This document shows, piece by piece, positions 36,522 through 44,347 of a stretch of 64,000 nt of DNA (the stretch's first letter is position 1; each line of letters starts with the position of its first letter). Below the pieces are notes generated by a model. The model ran no database searches and was not told the DNA's origin. It saw only the letters and a list, made by a program, of their open reading frames with translations. Source of the DNA: Pseudomonadota bacterium. Its GTDB lineage: Bacteria > Pseudomonadota > Alphaproteobacteria > Rhizobiales > Beijerinckiaceae. The position numbers and the translations under genes are program-made. The DNA is taken from the NCBI GenBank assembly GCA_020161575.1, contig JAIUNR010000003.1:124001-188000 (forward strand). Direction: 5' to 3'.

Positions 36522-37883
36522 CTATTTTTTATCCGTCGCGGAGAGCCGTTTCTCGGTCGCCCGCGCATAGCTCGCCATGCCGTAGCAGAAGATGAAATAG
36601 ATAATCGCCGCAAAGGCATAGCCCGTGGCGGATGTCGTGGGTGCCGCCCATTGCGGATCGATGCGCGCCGTTTCGATCGCCTTGAGGAAATCGAAAATGC
36701 CGACGATCAGCAGGAGCGATGTGTCCTTGAAAAGCCCGATGCAGGTATTGACGATGTTAGGAATCGTTACCTTCAGCGCCTGCGGCAAAATGATGAGACG
36801 CATCATCTGCCAATAGCCCAGGCCCATCGCCATCGCGCCTTCATACTGGCCCTTGGGCAGCGCCTGAAGTCCGGCGCGCACCACCTCGGCCATATAGGCG
36901 GAGGCGAAGAGCCCGATGCCGATCATGGCGCGCAGCAGCTTGTCCACCGAGACATCGCCCGGTAGCACGAAGGGCAGCATCGTATTCGCCATGAACAGCA
37001 CCGTGATCAGCGGCACGCCGCGCACGAACTCGATGAAAAGCACGGAGAAGAACTTGACGACCGGCAATTGCGAGCGCCGGCCGAGCGCAAGCAGGATGCC
37101 GAGCGGGATCGAGGCGACGATGCCCACACCGGCAACCACCAGCGTGACGGTCAACCCACCCCATTTGGCGGTATCGACGAGCGGGAGGCCAAGCGTCGGC
37201 CAGAAGCGGGCAAAGCCCCAGCCCAAAGCAACCAGACCGGCAAGGCTCGCAACTCCTGCCCCGGCTGCCGTGCCGTTTTCGCTTCCCGCGAATTTAGCGG
37301 CAATGAAACCGGCAAGGAAAAGAATGAGCGTGAAGATAAGCCCCAGAAAAAGGCTTTTACCGCTGATGAGCTCAAGCGGATATGTCAGAAAAGCCAGCGG
37401 ATTATGCCCGCCGAGCAACCCATAGGCGGCCAGCGGCATGATCACGAGGAAATAAAAAAGGCCGATATCCCGACGGGGCGCACCCAGCCAAAGCATCCAG
37501 CCGAAGCCGAGAATGCCGAGAAGGAAAACGAGATTGACCCGCCAATGCTGATCCCACGGATAGAAACCGTAGATGAAGAACTTCCAGCGATCCGTCACGA
37601 AAGCCCAGCAGGCGCCCGGCACGATTCCGTTCTTCGTGAGGCAGGCTTCGCGATCTACGCCGAACCAAACCGCATCGAGCACGAGAAAGCGCAGCATGCC
37701 GGGCAAGACCCAGATCGCCAGCGCCAGCGCCAGAATGGTGAGCACGATATTGCCCGGCGAGGACAGGAGATTGGTCCTCAGCCAGCCGATGGGGCCGACA
37801 AGTGTGACGGGCGGCGGGAGAGCCTCTGACGGCGCGCTGCGAACGAAAGCCTTGGATGAAGCAGTTGGAGCGAGGTTCTGCAT
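36522..37883 (-). CDS. aapM: general L-amino acid ABC transporter permease AapM
   Basis: A 453-residue inner-membrane permease. The C-terminal third has the HisMQ-type domain with the coupling loop in [20 protein letters not shown]. The long N-terminal half with extra helices ([19 protein letters not shown]) is characteristic of AapM. The ATG at 37883 starts ten bases after the aapQ stop; the longer frame to 37922 would overlap aapQ. It pairs with AapQ to form the heterodimeric channel. Confidence 0.93.
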   Translation of the reverse strand: MQNLAPTASSKAFVRSAPSEALPPPVTLVGPIGWLRTNLLSSPGNIVLTILALALAIWVLPGMLRFLVLDAVWFGVDREACLTKNGIVPGACWAFVTDRWKFFIYGFYPWDQHWRVNLVFLLGILGFGWMLWLGAPRRDIGLFYFLVIMPLAAYGLLGGHNPLAFLTYPLELISGKSLFLGLIFTLILFLAGFIAAKFAGSENGTAAGAGVASLAGLVALGWGFARFWPTLGLPLVDTAKWGGLTVTLVVAGVGIVASIPLGILLALGRRSQLPVVKFFSVLFIEFVRGVPLITVLFMANTMLPFVLPGDVSVDKLLRAMIGIGLFASAYMAEVVRAGLQALPKGQYEGAMAMGLGYWQMMRLIILPQALKVTIPNIVNTCIGLFKDTSLLLIVGIFDFLKAIETARIDPQWAAPTTSATGYAFAAIIYFIFCYGMASYARATEKRLSATDKK

Positions 37884-37893
37884 GTCCCGGGCC

Positions 37894-39102
37894 TCAGCGT
37901 TCGACGAGCGCGACACGCGCATTGTACCAGTTCATGACCAGCGACGTGACAAGACTGAGCGTGAGATAGACCAGCATGGTGATCGCCACCACTTCAACCG
38001 CCTGCCCGGTCTGGTTGAGCACCGTGCCGGTGAAGACCTGCACGAGATCGGGATAGCCAACCGCGACCGCCAGCGACGAGTTCTTCGTCAGGTTGAGATA
38101 GCTTGAGGTCAGCGGCGGGATGATCACGCGCATGGCCTGCGGAATCACGACGAGGTTGAGCGTCGGGCCCGGGCGAAGACCGAGCGCATAGGCCGCTTCC
38201 GTCTGCCCGCGGGAAACCGCGAGAATGCCCGCGCGGACGATTTCCGCGATGAACGCGGCGGTATAGATTACCAGCCCAAGCAGAAGCGCGACGAATTCAG
38301 GAAATATCTGCACGCCGCCGCGGATGTTGAACCGGCCGAGATCGGGGTAGTTGAAGGTCACCGGCTTGCCGAGAGCGAAGAAAACCAGAATCGGCAGCAC
38401 GATCACCAGACCGAGCCAGGCCAGCCATACAGGCGAGCGCCGGCCGGTTTTTGCCTGATGCCGTCGCGCCCAGCGCGAAAATCCGAACGCGGCAATGGCG
38501 CCCATCGTGAAAATAGTGAGGACATTCGCGAAATCCTCGCCGAAAACCGGCTCGGGGACGAACAATCCGCGCGTATTGAGAAAGGCGCCGCCTGGAATCG
38601 CCAGACTGTCGCGCACTTCCGGCAGCGCTTTCACCACCGCATTGTACCAGAACAGCAATTGCAGCAGCAGCGGGGTATTACGGATGATTTCGACATAGAC
38701 AGTCGCCAGCTTCTGGACGAGCCAGTTCCGCGACAGCCGCGCGACGCCGATGAAGAAGCCGAGAATGGTCGCGAGCACGATGCCGATGCCGGCGACAAGC
38801 AGCGTGTTCAGCAAGCCGACCCAGAAGGCGCGGCCATAGGTGGAGGTCGTCTCGTAGGAGATAAGACGCTGGCCGATATCGAAGCCAGCCGTGTTGTTCC
38901 AGAAATCGAAACCGGAGGCGATCTTCTGGCGCTGGAGATTCTCGATCGTGTTCCCGGCGGCAACCCAGACAAGTCCGACAACCACCACCACAAGGAACAG
39001 CTGGAAGGCGATGCCGCGCACATCCGGATTATTCCAGAACGCGACGTGCGATGCAGATGCCTCGTCCATCGAGCCCGTTTTTCGGCCCGTTTCCGAATCC
39101 AT
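37894..39102 (-). CDS. aapQ: general L-amino acid ABC transporter permease AapQ
   Basis: A 402-residue permease. The HisMQ-type coupling loop is in RAGILAVSRGQTEAAYALGL, and the large periplasmic loop between early helices (IASGFDFWNNTAGFDIGQRL) is characteristic of AapQ. I prefer the ATG at 39102, which follows GGGGGGAG, over an in-frame start at 39120. Between it and aapJ is a strong hairpin, typical where a binding protein must be made in excess. Confidence 0.93.
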   Translation of the reverse strand: MDSETGRKTGSMDEASASHVAFWNNPDVRGIAFQLFLVVVVVGLVWVAAGNTIENLQRQKIASGFDFWNNTAGFDIGQRLISYETTSTYGRAFWVGLLNTLLVAGIGIVLATILGFFIGVARLSRNWLVQKLATVYVEIIRNTPLLLQLLFWYNAVVKALPEVRDSLAIPGGAFLNTRGLFVPEPVFGEDFANVLTIFTMGAIAAFGFSRWARRHQAKTGRRSPVWLAWLGLVIVLPILVFFALGKPVTFNYPDLGRFNIRGGVQIFPEFVALLLGLVIYTAAFIAEIVRAGILAVSRGQTEAAYALGLRPGPTLNLVVIPQAMRVIIPPLTSSYLNLTKNSSLAVAVGYPDLVQVFTGTVLNQTGQAVEVVAITMLVYLTLSLVTSLVMNWYNARVALVER

Positions 39103-39163
39103 TGAAGCTCCCCCCTTCAATCCGGGGCAAAGCCCCGATCCGCGCCACCGACGCGGTCATAAA

Positions 39164-39191
39164 GGGGATGGCGGCTGAGGCCGCCATCCCC
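39164..39191 (-). terminator. hairpin between aapJ and aapQ
   Basis: A perfect 12-bp stem (GGGGATGGCGGC / GCCGCCATCCCC, loop TGAG) lies 13 bp after the aapJ stop codon, on the minus strand. A second smaller stem (CGGGGC-AAA-GCCCCG) is at 39122-39137. They probably protect the aapJ message and let only part of transcription continue. Confidence 0.7.
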
Positions 39192-39204
39192 GATTGTCAC
39201 TCGA

Positions 39205-40230
39205 TCAACGGATCGGCGGCGCGTATTGCAGGCCACCCTTGGTCCACAGCGCGTTCTGGCCGCGGGCAATCTTCAGGCGCGAACCCATGCCCACCGTACG
39301 CTCATAGCTTTCGCCGTAATTGCCGACATGCTTCAGGATGCGCACGACCCAGTCATTGGTGACCCCCATCGCTTCGCCGAACTTGCCTTCGGTGCCGAGC
39401 AGGCGCTTCAGCTCCGGGTTCGTCGACTTCAAGCTTTCGGCGACATTGGCCTTGGTGACCCCGAGCTCCTCGGCGGTGAGCATCGCGAAATGGGTCCATT
39501 TCACGAGATCGAACCATTGATCATCACCGTGACGAACAGCGGCGCCAAGCGGCTCCTTCGAGATGATATCCGGGAGAACCACATGCTCATCCGGCTTGGC
39601 GAAGCGCAGGCGCTCGGCGTAAAGACCCGACATGTCGGTGGTGAAGGCGTCGCAGCGACCGGCCTCATAGGCCTTGATCGTCTCGTCGTTGGTGGCGAAC
39701 ACCACCGGCTCGTACTTCATGTTGTTCGCGCGGAAATAATCCGCGAGGTTCAGCTCGGTCGTCGTGCCCTGCTGCGTGCAGACCGTGGCGCCGGCGAGTT
39801 CCTTGGCGCTCTTCACGTTGAGCTTCTTGTGAACGATGAAGCCCTGCCCGTCATAGAAATTGATCGAGGCGAAGTTCATGCCGAGCGAAGTATCGCGCGA
39901 CTGGGTCCAGGTCGTATTGCGCGAGAGCAGGTCGACTTCGCCCGCCTGAAGCGCGGTGAAACGGTCCTTGGCGGAAAGCGGGACGAACTTCACCTTCGAG
40001 GGATCATCGAAGATCGCAGCCGAGAGCGCACGGCAGAAATCCACATCAAGGCCATCCCAATTGCCCTGCTGATCGGCGATCGCGAAGCCGGCGAGACCGG
40101 TCGAAACGCCACAATGCAGAATACCGCGATCCTTGACCGCCTTGAGTGTCTGGGCCGGATTCTGCGCGAGCGCCGGGCCGGATACGATCAGACCAATCGC
40201 CGCACCAAATGCGAAAAGCGTTTTTTTCAT
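39205..40230 (-). CDS. aapJ: general L-amino acid-binding protein AapJ, copy 2
   Basis: A 341-residue periplasmic binding protein of the family 3 amino-acid binders. It has a signal peptide (MKKTLFAFGAAIGLIVSGPA, cleaved after ALAQ) and DRGILHCGVSTGLAGFAIAD at the mature start. VCTQQGTTTELNLADYFR and RCDAFTTDMSGLYAERL form the binding lobes. The start at 40230 has GGAGGG upstream. It is a close tandem relative of the upstream copy at 40350: the central regions are mostly identical, with differences near the N-terminus and in RANNMKYEPVVFATN. It lies directly upstream of aapQMP. Confidence 0.93.
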   Translation of the reverse strand: MKKTLFAFGAAIGLIVSGPALAQNPAQTLKAVKDRGILHCGVSTGLAGFAIADQQGNWDGLDVDFCRALSAAIFDDPSKVKFVPLSAKDRFTALQAGEVDLLSRNTTWTQSRDTSLGMNFASINFYDGQGFIVHKKLNVKSAKELAGATVCTQQGTTTELNLADYFRANNMKYEPVVFATNDETIKAYEAGRCDAFTTDMSGLYAERLRFAKPDEHVVLPDIISKEPLGAAVRHGDDQWFDLVKWTHFAMLTAEELGVTKANVAESLKSTNPELKRLLGTEGKFGEAMGVTNDWVVRILKHVGNYGESYERTVGMGSRLKIARGQNALWTKGGLQYAPPIR

Positions 40231-40280
40231 TGTTCCCTCCAGATATGGGGCCCTTTTCGGCACCCCGTGCAAAAATAACC

Positions 40281-40296
40281 CCGGGCCGTAGCCCGG
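40281..40296 (-). terminator. small hairpin between the two aapJ copies
   Basis: CCGGGC-CGTA-GCCCGG, 6-bp stem, with no T-run. It may process or stabilise the upstream aapJ message. Confidence 0.4.
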
Positions 40297-40349
40297 TTCA
40301 AAGAATGTCAGAAAGGCAATGCCTTGAGCTTCAACGACGCCTGCGTCGA

Positions 40350-41366
40350 TCAGCGGATCGGGGGCGCATATTGCAGCCCGCCCTTGGTCCAGAGCGCGTT
40401 CTGGCCACGGGCGACCTTGAGGCGCGAATTCGCACCCACATTGCGCTCGAACACTTCGCCGTAATTGCCCATATGCTTGATGATGCGGTAGGCCCAATCA
40501 CCCGTGAGGCCGAGCGCCTCCCCGAAATTCCCTTCAACGCCGAGCAGACGCCGGACATCCGGGCTGGAGGATTTGGCCATCTCGTCGACATTGGCCTTGG
40601 TCACGCCCAGTTCCTCGGCGTTCAGCAGGGCATAATGCGTCCACTTGATGATATCACCCCATTGATTGTCGCCGTGACGCCAGGCCGGGCCGAGCGGCTC
40701 CTTCGAGATGATCTCCGGCAGAACCATGTGATCATCCGGCGCGGTCAGGCGCAGACGCTCGGAATAGAGCCCCGAGGCATCCGTGGTGAAGGCGTCGCAG
40801 CGGCCAGCATCGTAAGCCTTGATCGTCTCATCGGAAGTGGAGAACGTCACGACCTCGTATTTCAGTTTGTTGGCGCGGAAGAAATCCGCAAGATTCAGCT
40901 CGGTTGTCGTGCCCTGCTGCGTGCAGACGGATGCGCCGGAAAGCTCCATCGCCGAATTGATCTTGAGCTTCTTGCGCACCATGAAGCCCTGCCCGTCATA
41001 ATAGCTGACCGGGCCGAAATCGAAGCCCAGCGAGGTATCGCGCGACATGGTCCAGGTGGTGTTGCGCACCAGCACGTCCACCTCACCCGATTGCAGGGAG
41101 GTGAACCGATCCTTCGAGGAAAGCGGGATAAACTTCACCTTGGTCGGATCGTTGAAGATTGCGGCGGCGATCGCACGGCAATAATCCACGTCGAAGCCGG
41201 TCCAGTTGCCCTGCGCATCCGGCACGCCGAAGCCGGCAAGGCCGGTATTCGAGCCGCATTGCAGCAAGCCACGCGCCTTGACCTGATTGAGCGTCTGCGC
41301 GGTTGCGCCATTCGCCGTGAGCGCGAATGCCGCACCGATGATGGCGGACATCAGAATATTTTTCAT
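40350..41366 (-). CDS. aapJ: general L-amino acid-binding protein AapJ, copy 1
   Basis: A 338-residue paralogue of the protein at 39205, with its own signal peptide (MKNILMSAIIGAAFALTANG) and the same binding-lobe motifs (VCTQQGTTTELNLADFFR, RCDAFTTDASGLYSERL). It is the first gene of the operon, with the ATG at 41366. Both copies look intact, so the transporter can be supplied with two binding proteins that may differ in specificity. The 249-bp region upstream must hold the operon promoter; I could not fix its elements. Confidence 0.93.
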   Translation of the reverse strand: MKNILMSAIIGAAFALTANGATAQTLNQVKARGLLQCGSNTGLAGFGVPDAQGNWTGFDVDYCRAIAAAIFNDPTKVKFIPLSSKDRFTSLQSGEVDVLVRNTTWTMSRDTSLGFDFGPVSYYDGQGFMVRKKLKINSAMELSGASVCTQQGTTTELNLADFFRANKLKYEVVTFSTSDETIKAYDAGRCDAFTTDASGLYSERLRLTAPDDHMVLPEIISKEPLGPAWRHGDNQWGDIIKWTHYALLNAEELGVTKANVDEMAKSSSPDVRRLLGVEGNFGEALGLTGDWAYRIIKHMGNYGEVFERNVGANSRLKVARGQNALWTKGGLQYAPPIR

Positions 41367-41615
41367 GGACCCGTCTCCCCGAGAGATTTGGCTTCAACCG
41401 AATGTGAGAACACCCAGTGGCGGTTTTCCCCGCATTTGTCGCCATGACAAGCGATCTTCGCCGAAAGGTCAAGTTATATTGGCACGTAAGCGCCAAGCTG
41501 GGTCCGCCTGCGAGCACGGAAAAGCGCCGACAAGAGGCTTGAACCGGGCTGTTCCGGTGATAGAATCTTGTTGAGGAAAATATTTTGATCTCACCCCCTA
41601 CAAGAGAAGAAAGTT

Positions 41616-42806
41616 ATGGACGGAAACCCCAAATCAGGAAAAAAACCCCACAAGGAAGAGACGCGCCTTGTTCACGGCGGTCGCCGGCCTAGTGAGCAAT
41701 ACGGATTCATCAACATCCCCCCCTACCGTGGCTCGACCATTCTCTACGCAAACGCTGCGGATTGCCTCGCCATGCGCAACCGCTTCACCTACGGGCGACG
41801 CGGCAACCCGACGATGGAAGCCCTCCAGGACCTGTGGACGGAGCTTGAAGGTGCCGCCGGCACGGTTGTCTGCCCCTCCGGGGGATCCGCGGTGTCCACC
41901 GGATTCCTGGCTGCGCTCAAGGCTGGCGATCACGTGCTCGTGACTGACAGCACCTACCGTCCCACCCGGAATTTCTGCAACAATTTCCTCACAAGGATGA
42001 ATATCGAGACCACCTATTACGATCCGATGATCGGCGGTGGCATTGCCGAGCTGATCCGCCCCAACACCAGGCTGATCCATATGGAAAGCCCCGGCTCACA
42101 GACCTTCGAGGTGCAGGATGTTCCTGCCATCGTCGCGGCGGCCAAGGCACGTGGTGTCACCACCTCGATCGATAACACCTGGGCAACCCCCCTGCTGTTC
42201 CGCCCGATGGATTTCGGCGTCGATATCGTCATCAACGCCGCCACGAAGTATCCGGTTGGCCATTCGGATGTGCTGATCGGGCTCGTCTCGGCCAACGAGA
42301 AGCTGCTGCCCGATCTCCAGCTCGCGCATGGCGAGCTTTGCCTCTACGTCTCGTCGGATGACATCTACCTCACCTTGCGCGGGCTGCGCACGATGAAGCT
42401 TCGGCTGCGCGAGCAGGGAGCGAATGCGCTGAAGATCGCGCGACACCTTGCCACGCACAAGCAAGTGAAGAAGGTCATCCACCCTGCCCTGCCCGGCTCG
42501 CCCGGCCACGAGATCTTCAAGCGCGATTTCAAGGGTTCTTCCGGCCTCTTCGCAATCGAGCTGGACGCTCGAAGCGACGCGGAGGTGATCGCCTTCCTCG
42601 ACAATCTGGCGCTCTTCGGCATGGGGTATTCCTGGGGCGGCTACGAAAGCCTTGCCGTGCCGTTCGATTGCACGTCGTTCCGCACCGCAACGGCCTACAA
42701 TCCCGACGGGCGCGGAATCCGCCTCAATATCGGCCTCGAAGACCCCGATGACATCATCGCCGATCTGGAAAACGGCTTCGCCGCGATGGCGAAGGCGAAG
42801 GGATAA
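41616..42806 (+). CDS. metC: cystathionine beta-lyase
   Basis: A 396-residue PLP enzyme of proteobacterial MetC type. The cofactor lysine is in NAATKYPVGHSDVLIG, the phosphate-binding Tyr-x-Arg in FTYGRRGNPT, and CPSGGSAVSTGFLAALKAGD and DNTWATPLLFRPMDFG are characteristic of MetC. It cleaves cystathionine to homocysteine, pyruvate and ammonia in methionine synthesis. A GAGAAGAAAG site precedes the ATG. A possible weak inverted repeat (TTGGC...GCCAA) at 41475-41492 lies upstream. Confidence 0.92.
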   Translation: MDGNPKSGKKPHKEETRLVHGGRRPSEQYGFINIPPYRGSTILYANAADCLAMRNRFTYGRRGNPTMEALQDLWTELEGAAGTVVCPSGGSAVSTGFLAALKAGDHVLVTDSTYRPTRNFCNNFLTRMNIETTYYDPMIGGGIAELIRPNTRLIHMESPGSQTFEVQDVPAIVAAAKARGVTTSIDNTWATPLLFRPMDFGVDIVINAATKYPVGHSDVLIGLVSANEKLLPDLQLAHGELCLYVSSDDIYLTLRGLRTMKLRLREQGANALKIARHLATHKQVKKVIHPALPGSPGHEIFKRDFKGSSGLFAIELDARSDAEVIAFLDNLALFGMGYSWGGYESLAVPFDCTSFRTATAYNPDGRGIRLNIGLEDPDDIIADLENGFAAMAKAKG

Positions 42807-42826
42807 GGCAGGCCCTCGTCACGCGT

Positions 42827-42850
42827 ATCGCCCTCGCGATTGAGGGCGAT
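42827..42850 (+). terminator. hairpin after metC
   Basis: ATCGCCCTC / GAGGGCGAT, a perfect 9-bp stem with a 6-nt loop starting 20 bp past the metC stop. There is no T-run. Confidence 0.5.
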
Positions 42851-42870
42851 CAATGCTGCAACAGCAGCCA

Positions 42871-42911
42871 TCGGTACCCTTTCCTCGGGCGACGTATCCG
42901 AGGTGTACCGA
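42871..42911 (+). promoter_or_regulatory. stem-loop covering the ribosome site of the small cytochrome gene
   Basis: TCGGTAC (42871-42877) pairs perfectly with GTACCGA (42905-42911) and CCTCGG (42883-42888) with CCGAGG (42898-42903), giving 13 pairs with a 9-nt loop and an asymmetric bulge (CCTTT against T). The GAGG ribosome site and the A of the start codon are inside the stem. This could act as an RNA thermometer or a ligand- or protein-controlled translational switch, or be an operator at DNA level. Confidence 0.55.
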
Positions 42912-43201
42912 TGGCTTTTTTCCGCCTGGCCGTTTTTGCGTCACTCGCCGCACAGCTCTGCATGACCCCGGCATCGGCGCAAGTATCGCACCCTTCGCCC
43001 GATCTCACGCCGGCAGAGGCCTATGCCGAGGGGTGCGGTGGCTGCCACACCCGCGAGCGTGACGTTCTGAACGCCATTCCACGCAAGGCAGAGGCCGAAC
43101 GCAGGGCCTGGATCGAGCGTTTCATGCTCTCACACCCATGCGAGCATGATGTGCTCAAGCCCAAGATCGTCGAATACCTGATCGCGAAAACGCGGCGGTA
43201 A
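42911..43201 (+). CDS. small periplasmic c-type cytochrome-like protein
   Basis: A 96-residue protein with a signal peptide (AVFASLAAQLCMTPASAQ) and a single haem-binding motif GCGGCHT (Cys42, Cys45, His46). The C-terminal part ends SHPCEHDVLKPKIVEYLIA, a pattern seen at the end of small cytochrome c domains; its Cys-His pair may be relevant to haem or metal binding. No clear sixth ligand Met is visible. I do not recognise a named family. It lies between metC and the convergent LAB_N gene, and its ribosome site is folded into a hairpin. Confidence 0.7.
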   Translation: MAFFRLAVFASLAAQLCMTPASAQVSHPSPDLTPAEAYAEGCGGCHTRERDVLNAIPRKAEAERRAWIERFMLSHPCEHDVLKPKIVEYLIAKTRR

Positions 43202-43207
43202 CGCGCC

Positions 43208-43555
43208 TCACTCCCCGCCCTCGATCGCGACCTTGCCGCGCTCGCGCCGCTCCTTCGCGATGAGCGCGAGATTGCGGAAATAGATGAAGAAGCTCAGCGT
43301 CTGCCCCAGAATGATGACAGGGTCGCGCTTGTGGACCCCATAGGCCAGCACGATCGCCGCGCCGCCGATAGAGAAGAACCAGAAGGCGAGCGGCACGACC
43401 GAGCGCCCCGCCCGCTCGCTCGCGATCCATTGCACGATGAAGCGCGCGGCGAAAAGGAGCTGCCCGAACACGCCGAGCACCGCCCACCACGTGAAATTGG
43501 TGACGAAAACATCATGCAGGAAAGAATCGAGGTGGCTCGAGAGCTGGATCAGCAT
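43208..43555 (-). CDS. lipid-A-disaccharide synthase N-terminal domain-like membrane protein
   Basis: A 115-residue membrane protein of the LAB_N family, with three hydrophobic helices (TWWAVLGVFGQLLFAARF, VVPLAFWFFSIGGAAIVLAY, IILGQTLSFFIYFRNLAL). The RFIVQWIASERAGRS segment is the family's conserved core. It is commonly found after a GT2 transferase and a GT-83 type transferase. It overlaps the GT2 stop by seven bases; the ATG at 43555 is chosen for that reason. Role is likely in lipid-linked sugar handling but is unproven. Confidence 0.85.
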   Translation of the reverse strand: MLIQLSSHLDSFLHDVFVTNFTWWAVLGVFGQLLFAARFIVQWIASERAGRSVVPLAFWFFSIGGAAIVLAYGVHKRDPVIILGQTLSFFIYFRNLALIAKERRERGKVAIEGGE

Positions 43556-44328
43556 CCGGTGATTTCCTTCACCTCGGGCGCGGGTTTCTTGCGCTTGATC
43601 AGCCACCAGACGCCGCAGAGATCAAGGGCGCCCACCCTGAGCCGGCCCCAGAATCCATAATTCGAAACCCCGGAGCCACGCGGGCGATCCACCACATCGA
43701 CATGCGCGACAGCATAGCCCTCGCGCTTCACCAGCGCGGGCATGAAGCGATGGAGCGCGTCGAAATAGGGAAGCGAGAGATAGACATCACGCGGGAAGGC
43801 CTTCAGTCCGCAGCCCGTATCGCGCGTGCCATCCTTCAGAAGGGCGCCGCGGATGCGGTTCGCCATGCGCGATTGCCAGCGCTTGAACGCCGTATCCTTG
43901 CGTCCCACCCTCTGGCCCTGCACGATGCCGACAGGCTGCGCCCCAGCCTCTTCCGCCGAGGCTTTGAGAATGCCGATCATCGCCGGAATGAAGGCCGGAT
44001 TATTCTGCCCGTCGCCGTCCAGCGTGGCGATATAGGTACCGCGCGCCGCGCGCACGCCGGCGCGGATCGCGGCAGATTGCCCGCCGCTCGTCGCATGGCG
44101 AAGCTGGCGCAGGGCCGGATAGCTGCCGCGCAGATTGGCGAGGATGACCGGCGTTTCATCTTGCGAGCCGTCATCGACGAAGATCATCTCGTAAGGATCG
44201 CCCTCATCGAAAACAGCCGCGATCTCGGCAACGAGCGGCGCGACGTTGCCCTGCTCGTTGCGCACCGGCACCACGATCGAGACCAGCGGGGCCGCCTCAG
44301 CGCTCTTGTCCTGCGTTTGTGTCACCAT
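43549..44328 (-). CDS. family 2 glycosyltransferase (dolichol-phosphate-mannose-synthase-like)
   Basis: A 259-residue GT2 enzyme. SIVVPVRNEQGNVAPLV is the nucleotide-sugar binding start, IFVDDGSQDET and TLDGDGQNNP the aspartate-rich motifs, and DTGCGLKAFPRDVYLSLPYF a conserved acceptor loop. It has no membrane helices of its own, apart from a hydrophobic C-terminus. It should charge polyprenyl phosphate with a sugar, which the upstream GT39/83 enzyme could then transfer. The ATG at 44328 has GGAG upstream. Confidence 0.88.
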   Translation of the reverse strand: MVTQTQDKSAEAAPLVSIVVPVRNEQGNVAPLVAEIAAVFDEGDPYEMIFVDDGSQDETPVILANLRGSYPALRQLRHATSGGQSAAIRAGVRAARGTYIATLDGDGQNNPAFIPAMIGILKASAEEAGAQPVGIVQGQRVGRKDTAFKRWQSRMANRIRGALLKDGTRDTGCGLKAFPRDVYLSLPYFDALHRFMPALVKREGYAVAHVDVVDRPRGSGVSNYGFWGRLRVGALDLCGVWWLIKRKKPAPEVKEITGC

Positions 44329-44347
44329 CCACTCCGAAGCGCCTGGG

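Noticed and set aside
41475-41492. TTGGC-N8-GCCAA repeat as a sigma-54 promoter or MetR site before metC
   Set aside because: The spacing does not fit the sigma-54 -24/-12 pattern, and the arms are short. It is kept only as a weak inverted repeat.
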